Program-made: the position numbers and the translations under genes | The notes under the pieces: generated by a model | The model's input: only the letters and a program-made list of their open reading frames with translations | The model's database searches: none | Told to the model about the DNA's origin: nothing | From: Anaerovibrio lipolyticus LB2005 | GTDB lineage: Bacteria > Bacillota > Negativicutes > Selenomonadales > Selenomonadaceae | Assembly: GCF_000621545.1 (NCBI RefSeq) | Contig: NZ_JHYA01000001.1 | Span: 1-64,000, forward strand | Length of the DNA: 64,000 bases | Direction of reading: 5' to 3' | Shown: piece after piece, positions 52,919 to 60,532 of the stretch | Layout: each line of letters begins with the position of its first letter | Position numbering within the stretch: the first letter of the stretch is position 1

Positions 52919-53113
52919 TCAAATCATCTCGTCAAGTTCGCGGTATTCTCTCTGCCGGCGTTCAATTTCCTGCCTAAGGCACTGGGCCCTGAACCCGTTG
53001 CGGCATTCCCTGAGTTCTTTCTCTAGCTTTTTGAGCTCCTCTTTTCTCCCGGCCATCACCTCGCGGCTGTTGCCTTCCAAAATCTCCTGCTTGTCTTTTT
53101 GAAACCTTGTCAT
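52919..53113 (-). CDS. Coiled-coil small phage protein
   Basis: A 64-residue, almost wholly charged helical protein (QEILEGNSREVMAGRKEELKKLEKELRECR). First gene behind promoter copy B, with GGAGGAACAAGGAA before the ATG. The function is unknown. Confidence 0.75.
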   Translation of the reverse strand: MTRFQKDKQEILEGNSREVMAGRKEELKKLEKELRECRNGFRAQCLRQEIERRQREYRELDEMI

Positions 53114-53146
53114 TTCCTTGTTCCTCCTTTTCCTTTGGTTGTGTGT

Positions 53147-53175
53147 ATATTAGCTCTGGTTCGGAGGAATAGCAA
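53147..53175 (-). promoter_or_regulatory. Cassette promoter copy B
   Basis: TTGCTA, 17 bases, TAATAT on the minus strand; nearly identical to copy A over about 40 bases. Confidence 0.7.
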
Positions 53176-53202
53176 GTTATTTAGTACATTTATTCTGTTT
53201 TA

Positions 53203-53658
53203 TTATTTGCTGTAATCCAAGGCTTCATAAAGGATTTTTAGGTCCAGCCCGAAGCGCTGGTAGCCTTCCAGCAAAACATCAAAGTACCTCTGGCTTGGAA
53301 GGCCAAGGGTTGATTCATCCGGGGGCATTATATAAACCATGCCTTCTCCCTTCACTCGCCTTCCTGGGCGGTCACCGATGTAATCGAACTCCACGGTTTC
53401 CTTGACATAAAAGTGTGGCCAGCCTTCGTAGCGGTCGAGGCGTTCCTCGTCCTTTTCACTGATTGCCCAAACTACCACCGGAACTGTGCAGCCTTCCTCT
53501 TTTTCGATTGTGGCATAGTTCCCGCTTTGGGAGCCCTTGAACATCAGCCGCCATCCTTTTATAATCCCCTTGCCGACTGGCTCGGCATCAGGGCAACGAT
53601 GGTACATCTGCTGGAGGCTCATGTTACTTCCGTAGGCTAAATAAATTGATTTTTTCAT
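53203..53658 (-). CDS. Gamma-glutamylcyclotransferase-like protein
   Basis: A 151-residue GGCT/BtrG-fold protein. YLAYGSNMSLQQM is the family signature, followed by KGWRLMFKG and the conserved EGxxxPVVVWAISEKDEERLDRYEGW. Enzymes of this fold release 5-oxoproline from gamma-glutamyl amines. It lies next to an amidoligase, a known pairing, in which the cyclotransferase would reverse or trim gamma-glutamyl conjugates. Confidence 0.92.
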   Translation of the reverse strand: MKKSIYLAYGSNMSLQQMYHRCPDAEPVGKGIIKGWRLMFKGSQSGNYATIEKEEGCTVPVVVWAISEKDEERLDRYEGWPHFYVKETVEFDYIGDRPGRRVKGEGMVYIMPPDESTLGLPSQRYFDVLLEGYQRFGLDLKILYEALDYSK

Positions 53659-53706
53659 AATCTGAAACTCCCTTCCTAAAAGAAATCACTATCGGCTTCT
53701 ACCACC

Positions 53707-53729
53707 CAAAGGCCCCCGAAGGGGCTGGT
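53707..53729 (-). terminator. Hairpin between amidoligase and GGCT genes
   Basis: GCCCC/GGGGC stem with a tight loop and a T-rich minus-strand side, just after the amidoligase stop. It may reduce readthrough into the GGCT gene. Confidence 0.5.
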
Positions 53730-53741
53730 GTGTGGTTTCCT

Positions 53742-54632
53742 TTAGGAAAGGCGTCTCCATGCTGAGTTTCCTTCAAGGTTCTTCAAAAGGTGGTGGCGGC
53801 AGGTCTTGAACTCGTCACCGTTAAGGCCAAGGCGGAGGAGCCAGCATCTGAAGGTGTATTTTTCGTTGTCGCTTACGCTTGGCTTGCTGGATGCCTTGGA
53901 GGTGTTTATTGCCTTTGCGGTAACCGCCAGGCAAAACTGTATGTAGGCTTTGAGCTCCCCTGCGTGGAGGGTGCTGTTGAAAAGCCTAAACTCAACCGTT
54001 CCCTTGGTGAAGTAGGCGTGAAGGTTAAGGCCGTGGTATCTGCTCTCGTTGTAATGGCGTTCCCTTCCGTAAGGTGCTTCTTGGTACCAAAGGTCGGCCA
54101 GCTTTTCCCTTGTTGTTGGGCGGTGCTTTTCAATCATTTCAATCAGGGCTTGGTTTGTTTTCTTGCAATAGTATACTCTGGAATTCTTTACCTGGATGGC
54201 TTTGTAAAGGATGTCCTCCTTGCTTCTGATGTTCTTTAAAAGGTTGCAAAGGGTGGCTGGGGTGAAATTCTCGGCTCCGATGTGGATGTGAATTCCTGTG
54301 CTTTCGTTTACAATGGCCCCTGCCTTTCTGAGCCTTCTCAAAACTTCCTGCAGGTCTTCAATGTCCTCGTATCTGAGGATTGGGGTTACAACCTCTGTTT
54401 TGTAAAGGTCGCTTGCCCGGCCGCCGTTTTTCTTTTCTGCCTTGATGCTTGAGTCGCTCATGGCCTTCCAAGTTCTGCCCTTGCTGTCCCCGGCCTGGTA
54501 GGTGTCGTAGGTTCCGCCGTAGTGGGTGCTTTCTTTTCCGAAGTAGGCTGCGATTGTCTTTGCTGCCTTGCTTCTCGTAATCCCTGTCATCTCAATTTCT
54601 ACCCCAAAGGTCTGTGCTCTTAAATCCATCAT
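53742..54632 (-). CDS. Amidoligase family enzyme
   Basis: A 296-residue ATP-dependent carboxylate-amine ligase of the glutamine-synthetase-like Amidoligase_2 group. FGVEIEMTGI is the first metal-binding motif, STGIHIHIGAENFTP the central His motif, and GTVEFRLFNSTLHAGELKAYIQF the C-terminal one. A 40-residue C-terminal module (NEKYTFRCWLLRLGLNG) recurs in the 234-residue protein nearby. It would form amide bonds on a small molecule or protein; with GGCT it may be a reversible modification pair. Confidence 0.9.
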   Translation of the reverse strand: MMDLRAQTFGVEIEMTGITRSKAAKTIAAYFGKESTHYGGTYDTYQAGDSKGRTWKAMSDSSIKAEKKNGGRASDLYKTEVVTPILRYEDIEDLQEVLRRLRKAGAIVNESTGIHIHIGAENFTPATLCNLLKNIRSKEDILYKAIQVKNSRVYYCKKTNQALIEMIEKHRPTTREKLADLWYQEAPYGRERHYNESRYHGLNLHAYFTKGTVEFRLFNSTLHAGELKAYIQFCLAVTAKAINTSKASSKPSVSDNEKYTFRCWLLRLGLNGDEFKTCRHHLLKNLEGNSAWRRLS

Positions 54633-54681
54633 GTTTTGTCATCCTTTCTGCTTTTTGCCTTGCTTTGCTTTTGTTGTGTGT

Positions 54682-54710
54682 ATATTGCCATACATGTGTT
54701 CTAATAGCAA
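54682..54710 (-). promoter_or_regulatory. Cassette promoter copy C
   Basis: TTGCTA, 17 bases, CAATAT on the minus strand, upstream of the amidoligase. Confidence 0.65.
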
Positions 54711-54811
54711 GTTATTTACAGAAAGAATCTGTGTTTATTTTTGTATACTTAAAGCCTTGAAGCAACTAGGGTTACGGGCTTTTTTGCCCGCTTCCCCAGC
54801 TGTTTTTTTGC

Positions 54812-54985
54812 TTACTCCCCATGAAGAATGAAATTCACATACTCGGCCTTGTTTTCAGGAAGGAACTCCGCCAGCTCGGTAAATTCCATAAGTTCCGCAA
54901 TTTCCTTCACCCTTATGATGTCGAACATATTTGTTGCCCCGGTCTGCCTGATGTCCAGTATCTGGTTTTTGATTTCCTCGGTCAT
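54812..54985 (-). CDS. DUF5049-like small phage protein
   Basis: A 57-residue protein with GAGGAGGG before the ATG. The sequence TEEIKNQILDIRQTGATNMF, followed by a helical Glu-rich part, matches the small DUF5049-type proteins common in Bacillota phages. It starts three bases after the DUF4314 gene and shares its promoter. Confidence 0.8.
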   Translation of the reverse strand: MTEEIKNQILDIRQTGATNMFDIIRVKEIAELMEFTELAEFLPENKAEYVNFILHGE

Positions 54986-54987
54986 GA

Positions 54988-55215
54988 TCAGCCCTCCTCT
55001 ACCAAATGGCAGCTGTCTTCTCCGTAGACCACATGAAGGCCGCTGCCGTTGTCCCAGGCAACCATGATGCTGCCTATGTCATCAACCCCCAGCACCGTCC
55101 CTCTGGTGCCCTGTGGTGGGGCCTGTGGGTCATCCATGGAATCCAGTTCCACCCGGCTCCCTTTGGTGTAAATCCTCCGCATTTTTGCAATCAGTTCCCT
55201 GCTTGGCATTTTCAT
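54988..55215 (-). CDS. DUF4314-type small protein, copy 1
   Basis: A 75-residue SH3-like beta protein. The ATG at 55215 follows AGGAGG by nine bases. It has ELIAKMRRIYTKGSRVELDSMDD, PPQGTRGTVLGVDDIGSIMVAWDNGSGL, the DUF4314 pattern. A paralogue lies immediately upstream. The function is unknown; nucleic-acid or protein binding is conceivable. Confidence 0.85.
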   Translation of the reverse strand: MKMPSRELIAKMRRIYTKGSRVELDSMDDPQAPPQGTRGTVLGVDDIGSIMVAWDNGSGLHVVYGEDSCHLVEEG

Positions 55216-55261
55216 TTTCCGAATCCTCCTAATATGTTGTATTTGCCTTTTGGCATGTACA

Positions 55262-55290
55262 TACATCACTCTAAAGCACATAATTATCAA
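55262..55290 (-). promoter_or_regulatory. Cassette promoter copy D
   Basis: TTGATA, 17 bases, GATGTA on the minus strand, with GCTTTAGAGT before the -10 box. Confidence 0.6.
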
Positions 55291-55312
55291 GCGATTTTGA
55301 AAGTATGCATAA

Positions 55313-55332
55313 GGCCACCCTGAGGGGCGGCC
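55313..55332 (-). terminator. Terminator after DUF4314 copy 2
   Basis: GGCCGCCC pairs with GGGTGGCC on the minus strand, followed by TTATGC. Strong stem, weak T-tract. Confidence 0.55.
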
Positions 55333-55343
55333 CTTGTTTTTTC

Positions 55344-55574
55344 TTAATCATGCACTGGATGGCACTTATCTACACCGTAGGTCACATTAAGCTCACTGCC
55401 GTTATCCCAATCAACAATTATGCTCCCTGCGAGATCTACACCAAGTACCGTTCCTCTGGTTCCCTTTGGTGGTGCCTTGGGTTTCTCCATAAAATCCAGT
55501 TCCACCCTACTTCCTTCCGGATAGCATTCCCGCATTCTGTAGATGATACTCCACTTTGGCATTCTCATTTTCAA
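55344..55574 (-). CDS. DUF4314-type small protein, copy 2
   Basis: A 76-residue paralogue of the neighbour (GSRVELDFMEKPKAPPKGTRGTVLG, then VDWDNGSELNVTYGVD). The upstream promoter region is also duplicated, so gene and promoter were copied together. It has its own promoter (copy E) and terminator. Confidence 0.85.
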   Translation of the reverse strand: MKMRMPKWSIIYRMRECYPEGSRVELDFMEKPKAPPKGTRGTVLGVDLAGSIIVDWDNGSELNVTYGVDKCHPVHD

Positions 55575-55613
55575 AATTCTCCTTAAGTGTTGTATTGCCT
55601 TCTGGCACTTATA

Positions 55614-55642
55614 TACATCACTCTAAAGCACACTATTATCAA
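55614..55642 (-). promoter_or_regulatory. Cassette promoter copy E
   Basis: TTGATA, 17 bases, GATGTA on the minus strand; nearly identical to copy D. Confidence 0.6.
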
Positions 55643-55660
55643 GCGTTTTAGCAAGTATAC

Positions 55661-55684
55661 AAAAGGCCGCCCAAAGGGCAGCCC
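55661..55684 (-). terminator. Terminator after the 234-residue gene
   Basis: GGCTGCCC pairs with GGGCGGCC with a three-base loop, followed by TTTT on the minus strand. Confidence 0.75.
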
Positions 55685-55691
55685 GTTATTT

Positions 55692-56396
55692 TCACTCTGG
55701 TTTACCAGTTTTGAATGCACTGGAGCCTTCAAGTTTGCTCAGGAGAAGTTTTCTGTGAGGCTTATAAAAATTACCGATAAATCCAAGTCTTAAAAGGAAA
55801 CACCTGAAGGCATATTTCTCATTCGTTACTTCCTTTTCCTTGGCACTAATGCGTTTTTGGCACTTGGCCATTTTTGCAAGTTTTGAAATGAAGGTTGCGT
55901 AGATTATTTTTTCCCTATCTTCCAATGGATTCTGGAACCAAGGAAATCTTATTTGATTCCCCTCCACCTTTATTGGAAGTTCCTCAATTCCGAGGGCCTT
56001 CTTTATAAGGCTGCCCTTTGCTTTTATCAGGTTCTCCAGGTTTTGGAGGGAATTTTCATCGAAGCCCTCATAAGGGATTGCCATTTTGATTTCCTCTTCG
56101 CTGTCGGCCTCCTGTTGGCTGTCTGCCCCGTCAAGCTGCTCCAGCACCTTTCCGATGTTCTCGTTCTTTCCCCCGGCGAACCCGGCTTCGAGGAGTCCGT
56201 CAACTACCTTCTTGGCGATTTCGTTATCCCCTACTTCGTCAAATTCCAAGGTTCCTTCCTTGTCCAAGTGGAATGGGCCAATCTGGTAGGCGCAACTTGG
56301 CATTCCAAGGTACTTTGCCTTTTCCCCGGTAACCTTGCTGATCACCTTCACCATTTCCTTGCGCTGTGCGCCTGTTCTGTCGTAATGAATCTTCAT
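55692..56396 (-). CDS. Hypothetical phage protein with amidoligase-type C-terminal module
   Basis: A 234-residue protein. The N-terminal 75 residues (KEMVKVISKVTGEKAKYLGMPSCAYQIGPFHLDK) form a small alpha/beta domain seen in phage proteins sometimes labelled virulence-related. An acidic linker follows. The last 45 residues (NEKYAFRCFLLRLGFIG, then LEGSSAF) closely match the C-terminus of the amidoligase at 53742. The function is unknown; the shared module may be a binding domain. Confidence 0.8.
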   Translation of the reverse strand: MKIHYDRTGAQRKEMVKVISKVTGEKAKYLGMPSCAYQIGPFHLDKEGTLEFDEVGDNEIAKKVVDGLLEAGFAGGKNENIGKVLEQLDGADSQQEADSEEEIKMAIPYEGFDENSLQNLENLIKAKGSLIKKALGIEELPIKVEGNQIRFPWFQNPLEDREKIIYATFISKLAKMAKCQKRISAKEKEVTNEKYAFRCFLLRLGFIGNFYKPHRKLLLSKLEGSSAFKTGKPE

Positions 56397-56439
56397 TTCT
56401 GATTTCCTCCTTTTTGGTGATGTTTATTTTGGTATGTGT

Positions 56440-56468
56440 ATGATTGCTCTAAGCAACATTTATAGCAA
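56440..56468 (-). promoter_or_regulatory. Cassette promoter copy F
   Basis: TTGCTA, 17 bases, AATCAT on the minus strand, with GCTTAGAGC before the -10 box. The -10 is weak. Confidence 0.55.
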
Positions 56469-56512
56469 GTTGTTTTTCGATAAATAATAATTATTTATTT
56501 TGCACATATTAC

Positions 56513-56541
56513 TTGCTAATTATGTGCTTTAGAGTGATATA
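56513..56541 (+). promoter_or_regulatory. Cassette promoter copy G (plus strand)
   Basis: TTGCTA, 17 bases, GATATA, with GCTTTAGAGT before the -10 box. It diverges from copy F across 44 bases. Confidence 0.65.
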
Positions 56542-56585
56542 TACAGTACCGAAAGAAAAGCACACCTTTGAAGGAGGAAAACAGC

Positions 56586-57014
56586 ATGATTAAGGATTTT
56601 TACAACGAACTCAAGAACCTGAGAAGCCGCTACAAGGAGGCAACCACCGAAGAAGAAAAGAACCAGCTCAAAGCAGAATACAAAGACCTTGAGGCAAGGA
56701 TCAAGGAACGCGGCGAAGGCTTCGCCTGGGTGTTCAGCCTTTACGAAACAAGCCAGGAAAGAGAAAACAGCCGCCTCGACCTTGGCCAGGACTGCATTTG
56801 GGAAAAAGACATCCCGATGCTTTTAAAGGGCCTTGAGGACGCGGGAATCAAGGAATTTACCTTCAGCTCAACCTGGAGCAGCTCCAACAAGATTGCCTGG
56901 GAATTCACAAAATCAGGCTGGAAGCTGGAAGGAATGACCTTGGTGAACACCCACAAGGCTTGGCCAGGCGAAGACTACCAGCAGGAACCGGCCTTCATTT
57001 TCACCCGCGGCTGA
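56586..57014 (+). CDS. Hypothetical phage protein
   Basis: A 142-residue protein; the ATG at 56586 has GGAGG eight bases upstream. A coiled-coil start (NELKNLRSRYKEATTEEEKNQLKAEYKDLEARI) leads into a globular part (FAWVFSLYETSQERENSRLDL, EFTFSSTWSSSNKIAWEF). Related proteins are common in phages of gut Bacillota, without known role. It is the only cassette gene on the plus strand and is closed by a terminator. Confidence 0.8.
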   Translation: MIKDFYNELKNLRSRYKEATTEEEKNQLKAEYKDLEARIKERGEGFAWVFSLYETSQERENSRLDLGQDCIWEKDIPMLLKGLEDAGIKEFTFSSTWSSSNKIAWEFTKSGWKLEGMTLVNTHKAWPGEDYQQEPAFIFTRG

Positions 57015-57029
57015 AAAGCCGCAGCCCCC

Positions 57030-57050
57030 GCCCCCTGCGAGGGGGCCTTT
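57030..57050 (+). terminator. Terminator after the 142-residue gene
   Basis: GCCCCC pairs with GGGGGC around TGCGA, followed by CTTTCCT. Confidence 0.7.
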
Positions 57051-57128
57051 CCTCGTCTTATGAGAATATACAGTATACTCGCATTTCTAGTCTTCTCGAG
57101 TTTGCCATGCTAAAGTATCCGGGCCTAT

Positions 57129-58445
57129 TCAAGCTGAATGAGAACCCTTCTGCTTATCGGTTACTGAGGATTCCTTAAATTCAAGTTCCTCGTCTGTCGG
57201 GATATACACATCGTTGCAAGGAAGTTCCTCGCCATCTCTGATTACCCGCACATCATCTGTTCCGTAGCTTGCCACAAATCTTCTGACAATGGCAGATGCG
57301 TATTTGGGATCAAGCTCCATGAGATAGGCTTTTCTATTCAGCTGGGCGGCTGCCATCATAGTAGAACCGCTGCCACCAAACAGGTCAAGAACTATGCCGT
57401 TCTCCTGGCAGGAGTTCTGCATCGGATAAGCTATCAACGGCAGTGGTTTCTGTGTCGGATGAAGCTTTGATTTCGTTGGCTTATCAAATTCCCAGACCGT
57501 GGTCTGCTTACGGTCACCATAGAATTTATGCTTGGCTGTGTCCTTAAAAGCATAAAGCACTGGCTCATGCCGCATCTGATAATCCATTCTCCCAATAACC
57601 AGAGCATTCTTTACCCAAATGCAGGTCGTGGAATAATGGAACCCAGCATCCACAGAAGCATTGAAGAAGTTACATTTTTCCGCATCCGAATGGAACGCAT
57701 AAAATGCGCCGCCATCAACCAGGCTGTTATAGGCATTCTTGAATGCGTCCAACAGGAAGTGATAGAAGGCTTCTCCATCACTCCATTTATCATTCATGAT
57801 GGTCATTCCGGTACCGCCTTTATAAGCACAGTTATAAGGCGGGTCGGTAATACACACATTTGCCTTCTGGCCGTTCATAAGTGTAGCTACATCTTTTGGA
57901 TTTGTGGAATCACCACACAAAAGACGGTGTTCGCCCAGGAGCCAAAGGTCACCAGATTTAACAAAAGCCGCCGCATCAAGGGCGGCATTGACATCAAAGT
58001 CATCGTCCTCGGTGTCTTTATCATCTGTGCCAAAGAGATCGGCCAGTTCCTTTTCATCAAAGCCTGTAAGGCCAATATCGAAGCCCTCACTTTCAAGGGA
58101 CTCAATCTCAATCTTTAAAAGCTCATCATCCCAGCCAGCATCCAAAGACAATCTGTTGTCTGCCAGGATATAAGCTTTCTTCTGTGCTTCAGTAAGATAA
58201 GCAGCGGAGACACATGGTACCTGTTTCAAACCCAGTTGCTTTGCAGCGGCAATTCTGCCATGTCCTGCCAAAATGCCATGTTCTCCGTCTGTTATCACCG
58301 GATTAATAAACCCAAACTCTTTGATAGCACTTGCCAGCTTGGTCACCTGTTCAGGCGAGTGTGTTCTGGCATTGTTCACATAAGGAATAAGCTGGTCAAC
58401 ATCGACCAGCTCGTATTTCAATTTTTCCAAACAAATCACTTCCAA
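57129..58445 (-). CDS. DNA methyltransferase with N-terminal ParB-like domain
   Basis: A 438-residue protein starting at TTG (58445, or 58430 with a better-spaced GGAAGTG). Residues 10-110 form a ParB/Srx-like domain (LIPYVNNARTHSPEQVTKLASAIKEFGFINPVI, GHGRIAAAKQLG). The C-terminal part is a beta-class amino-methyltransferase: motif IV DPPYNCAYKGGTG precedes motif I VLDLFGGSGSTMMAA. It probably modifies adenine or cytosine in phage DNA, protecting it from host restriction. It lies between the two terminase genes. Confidence 0.93.
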   Translation of the reverse strand: MEVICLEKLKYELVDVDQLIPYVNNARTHSPEQVTKLASAIKEFGFINPVITDGEHGILAGHGRIAAAKQLGLKQVPCVSAAYLTEAQKKAYILADNRLSLDAGWDDELLKIEIESLESEGFDIGLTGFDEKELADLFGTDDKDTEDDDFDVNAALDAAAFVKSGDLWLLGEHRLLCGDSTNPKDVATLMNGQKANVCITDPPYNCAYKGGTGMTIMNDKWSDGEAFYHFLLDAFKNAYNSLVDGGAFYAFHSDAEKCNFFNASVDAGFHYSTTCIWVKNALVIGRMDYQMRHEPVLYAFKDTAKHKFYGDRKQTTVWEFDKPTKSKLHPTQKPLPLIAYPMQNSCQENGIVLDLFGGSGSTMMAAAQLNRKAYLMELDPKYASAIVRRFVASYGTDDVRVIRDGEELPCNDVYIPTDEELEFKESSVTDKQKGSHSA

Positions 58446-58480
58446 TCCTTCAAATGGTTGTTTTTTTAACCAGCACTCAA

Positions 58481-58509
58481 TTGTGCTTCTTGCCCTAATG
58501 TATTACAAT
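58481..58509 (+). promoter_or_regulatory. Promoter of the 58534 gene
   Basis: TTGTGC and TACAAT are 17 bases apart, 24 bases before the start codon. Confidence 0.65.
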
Positions 58510-58533
58510 TTTTTTAAAGGGAGGTGCATTATT

Positions 58534-58938
58534 ATGTGGCATTATTTGGTATTCCTTTTCCCGATAAAAATACCTAGTTTTGTGGCAATTATCATCTTTC
58601 TGGTAATCACACCGTGGATAATTTATAAGCTAATAAGTATCTTCTTTACGGGTGCCGTTCCTGGTGTTTTGCATTGCTACCAAAGACTCTACAGGAGCAT
58701 GGAAGAATACCTTGATGACCTCCATTGCAAAGAACTGCATAAACAGGCTGCAGCTTTAAGTGCCAAGGCAGCAAAAGAACGTTCAATATCTGCAGTAATC
58801 CCCGAAGATAAAAGACCATTAATCGATTATGAACCCAGCAATGAAATTCCACTAAGAGCAAAATTAGTAACATTGTATTTCTTTATTTGTGCAACTGTCG
58901 TACTGTTTGCCTTATACACATTTATCAAGAACCATTAG
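58534..58938 (+). CDS. Small membrane protein, probable prophage cargo
   Basis: A 134-residue protein; the ATG at 58534 follows GGGAGGTG. Two N-terminal hydrophobic segments (HYLVFLFPIKIPSFVAIIIFL and ITPWIIYKLISIFF), a charged helical middle (HKQAAALSAKAAKERS) and a C-terminal helix (LVTLYFFICATVVLFALYTF). It is oriented against the phage genes, with own promoter and terminator, the pattern of a moron expressed in the lysogen, for example for superinfection exclusion. Function not shown. Confidence 0.75.
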   Translation: MWHYLVFLFPIKIPSFVAIIIFLVITPWIIYKLISIFFTGAVPGVLHCYQRLYRSMEEYLDDLHCKELHKQAAALSAKAAKERSISAVIPEDKRPLIDYEPSNEIPLRAKLVTLYFFICATVVLFALYTFIKNH

Positions 58939-58966
58939 ACCTCACACCGTGTGAGGTCTTTTTTAT
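58938..58966. terminator. Strong terminator
   Basis: GACCTCACAC pairs with GTGTGAGGTC, followed by six T on the plus strand, at the stop of the membrane protein gene. Confidence 0.88.
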
Positions 58967-59541
58967 TTCCTTTCCCTGGCTCTTAGCAGGCGCTCCATCA
59001 AATCATCTGACGGGGTGTCTCCCTCATAGCCGGTAACGCAGTTCTCTTTTACTATTTGGAATATCTCATTCCACAGCCTGTTGGCTTGGTTCATGTAGTT
59101 TATACCGATGTTTATGAATGGCGAGGTTATTGGCTTGCCGGAAGTCGGGTGTTTACTGAGCATACCCATACGGCTTGTCAGCTCCTCACACTGAATCCAT
59201 CTGGCAGAGCACATGGCATAACGCTCCAAGAGCTGTTTACTAATCTTGGTATGCATACCGAGACGTTTCAGCCAGTTCCATGTTTCTGTATAAATCTCCT
59301 TAGCCTCAAGTTCACTTCCATCACGCTGCTGGGCGGAGAGGAACTCTCTTGGCTCCGGCATATCAGCACCTTCAAGTTCGACTGGTTCAGGCATATCAGG
59401 AATATCTAAGACAACTAACGGTCTGCCGCCTGGATTGCCTGTGGCCACCTTGTCAGCCAGTGCTTTTTTCTTACGACCAGCACCCGGCCTAGCACCTCCA
59501 CGCCCTCCAATATTATTTGATTTAGTCGGCAAACCGAACAC
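58963..59541 (-). CDS. Terminase small subunit (P27 family)
   Basis: A 192-residue protein starting at GTG behind AAGGAAGGA. It has an N-terminal GRGGARPGAGRKKKALADKVATGNPGGRP motif and a helical body (ETWNWLKRLGMHTKISKQLLERYAMCSARWIQCEEL) typical of P27-type small terminases, which recognise packaging sites. The large subunit is about 7 kb downstream. Confidence 0.9.
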   Translation of the reverse strand: MFGLPTKSNNIGGRGGARPGAGRKKKALADKVATGNPGGRPLVVLDIPDMPEPVELEGADMPEPREFLSAQQRDGSELEAKEIYTETWNWLKRLGMHTKISKQLLERYAMCSARWIQCEELTSRMGMLSKHPTSGKPITSPFINIGINYMNQANRLWNEIFQIVKENCVTGYEGDTPSDDLMERLLRARERK

Positions 59542-59640
59542 TCCTTCCTTTTACCCTTCTGAAATCGCACTTTTTCTGCGCGAGGGGGGTGCCCGCTGGA
59601 CAAGCGTCCGCTCCACAGAGATTTTAGGCCCCCCTCCCCC

Positions 59641-60006
59641 TCAGTACGTGTATTCCTTCTGCTTGTTCCACCTATCGCCCATGAGTGCCGTAATACGACT
59701 GTGACAAGCCTTACACAGACTCATGAGGTTCAGTGGATTATGATTACCACCGTGATCCAGTGGCAGGATATGATGCACTTCCTCGACAGGTGTTACCCGC
59801 TTATTAAGCAGGCACATCTCACAGACAGGGTGTGCAGCTACATATCTCTTACGAGCCTTCTTCCATTGGTAACCGTAACGTTTACGTTCCTCTGGGGTTC
59901 GCTCGTAGTCTTTTTGATGCATGGCTTCATGTTCCTTGCAGTAGTTCCCGGCGGTCAGCTTCGGACAGCCAGGGTGCTTGCAAGGCTTCATTGGTTTCCT
60001 TGGCAT
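59641..60006 (-). CDS. HNH endonuclease
   Basis: A 121-residue protein; the ATG at 60006 follows GGAGTG. The N-terminus has CKHPGCPKLTAGNYCKEH, and the core has CEMCLLNKRVTPVEEVHHILPLDHGGNHNPLNLMSLCKACH, a complete HNH motif with zinc-binding cysteines. HNH proteins next to the small terminase support DNA packaging cleavage in many siphophages. Confidence 0.93.
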   Translation of the reverse strand: MPRKPMKPCKHPGCPKLTAGNYCKEHEAMHQKDYERTPEERKRYGYQWKKARKRYVAAHPVCEMCLLNKRVTPVEEVHHILPLDHGGNHNPLNLMSLCKACHSRITALMGDRWNKQKEYTY

Positions 60007-60082
60007 ACTAATCACTCCAATAGAAAAGCCACCAAGGATTGCTCCCTGATGGCTCGTCTTATCTTACTTTCTCTAGTTTATA

Positions 60083-60532
60083 CTATATCACACTACCAGT
60101 CGGACATTCTCGGACATTTTCGGACAAGATTTTGTCAGCTTCATTTAATGCCTCGGTTTTAAACCTCCTCACCTGACGCTCCTCATACTTCATCTCAACA
60201 GCAATCTGTTCCCATCTCTTTCTTTGAAGATAACGCTTTGCTAAAACAATACGATGCTCTAGTCTTGGTAACTTACCAATAACATCATTTATCTCCTGCT
60301 TAAGATTAACCAATTCATCAATCCTTGAATTAATCTTTCGCTCATAATCTATCAAGGAAACCATTGTGTCTTGGAACCTATCGTTGTTCTTTAATGGAGC
60401 TCCAGGCATATCATTTATCGTTGATGTAACTCGTGTGGCCATGTCACGAATTGATTGTGATTCCTCAATAAGGGTATCAATCTCCATGTCCAATAATCTA
60501 GCTTTATTAAAAAGCTCTACAGCCTTCACCAT
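60083..60532 (-). CDS. DUF1492-type late transcription regulator
   Basis: A 149-residue protein whose ATG overlaps the upstream stop (TGATG). Coiled-coil N-terminus, and a C-terminal sigma-70 region-4-like HTH (YLQRKRWEQIAVEMKYEERQVRRF). Such ArpU/DUF1492-type proteins in this position activate late genes. Located just before the HNH and terminase genes. Confidence 0.8.
   Translation of the reverse strand: MVKAVELFNKARLLDMEIDTLIEESQSIRDMATRVTSTINDMPGAPLKNNDRFQDTMVSLIDYERKINSRIDELVNLKQEINDVIGKLPRLEHRIVLAKRYLQRKRWEQIAVEMKYEERQVRRFKTEALNEADKILSENVRECPTGSVI

Noticed and set aside
54764-54800. GGGC/GCCC hairpin as terminator after the DUF5049-like gene
   Set aside because: The stem is short, and the T-run lies in the loop rather than after the stem on the minus strand, so I do not call it.
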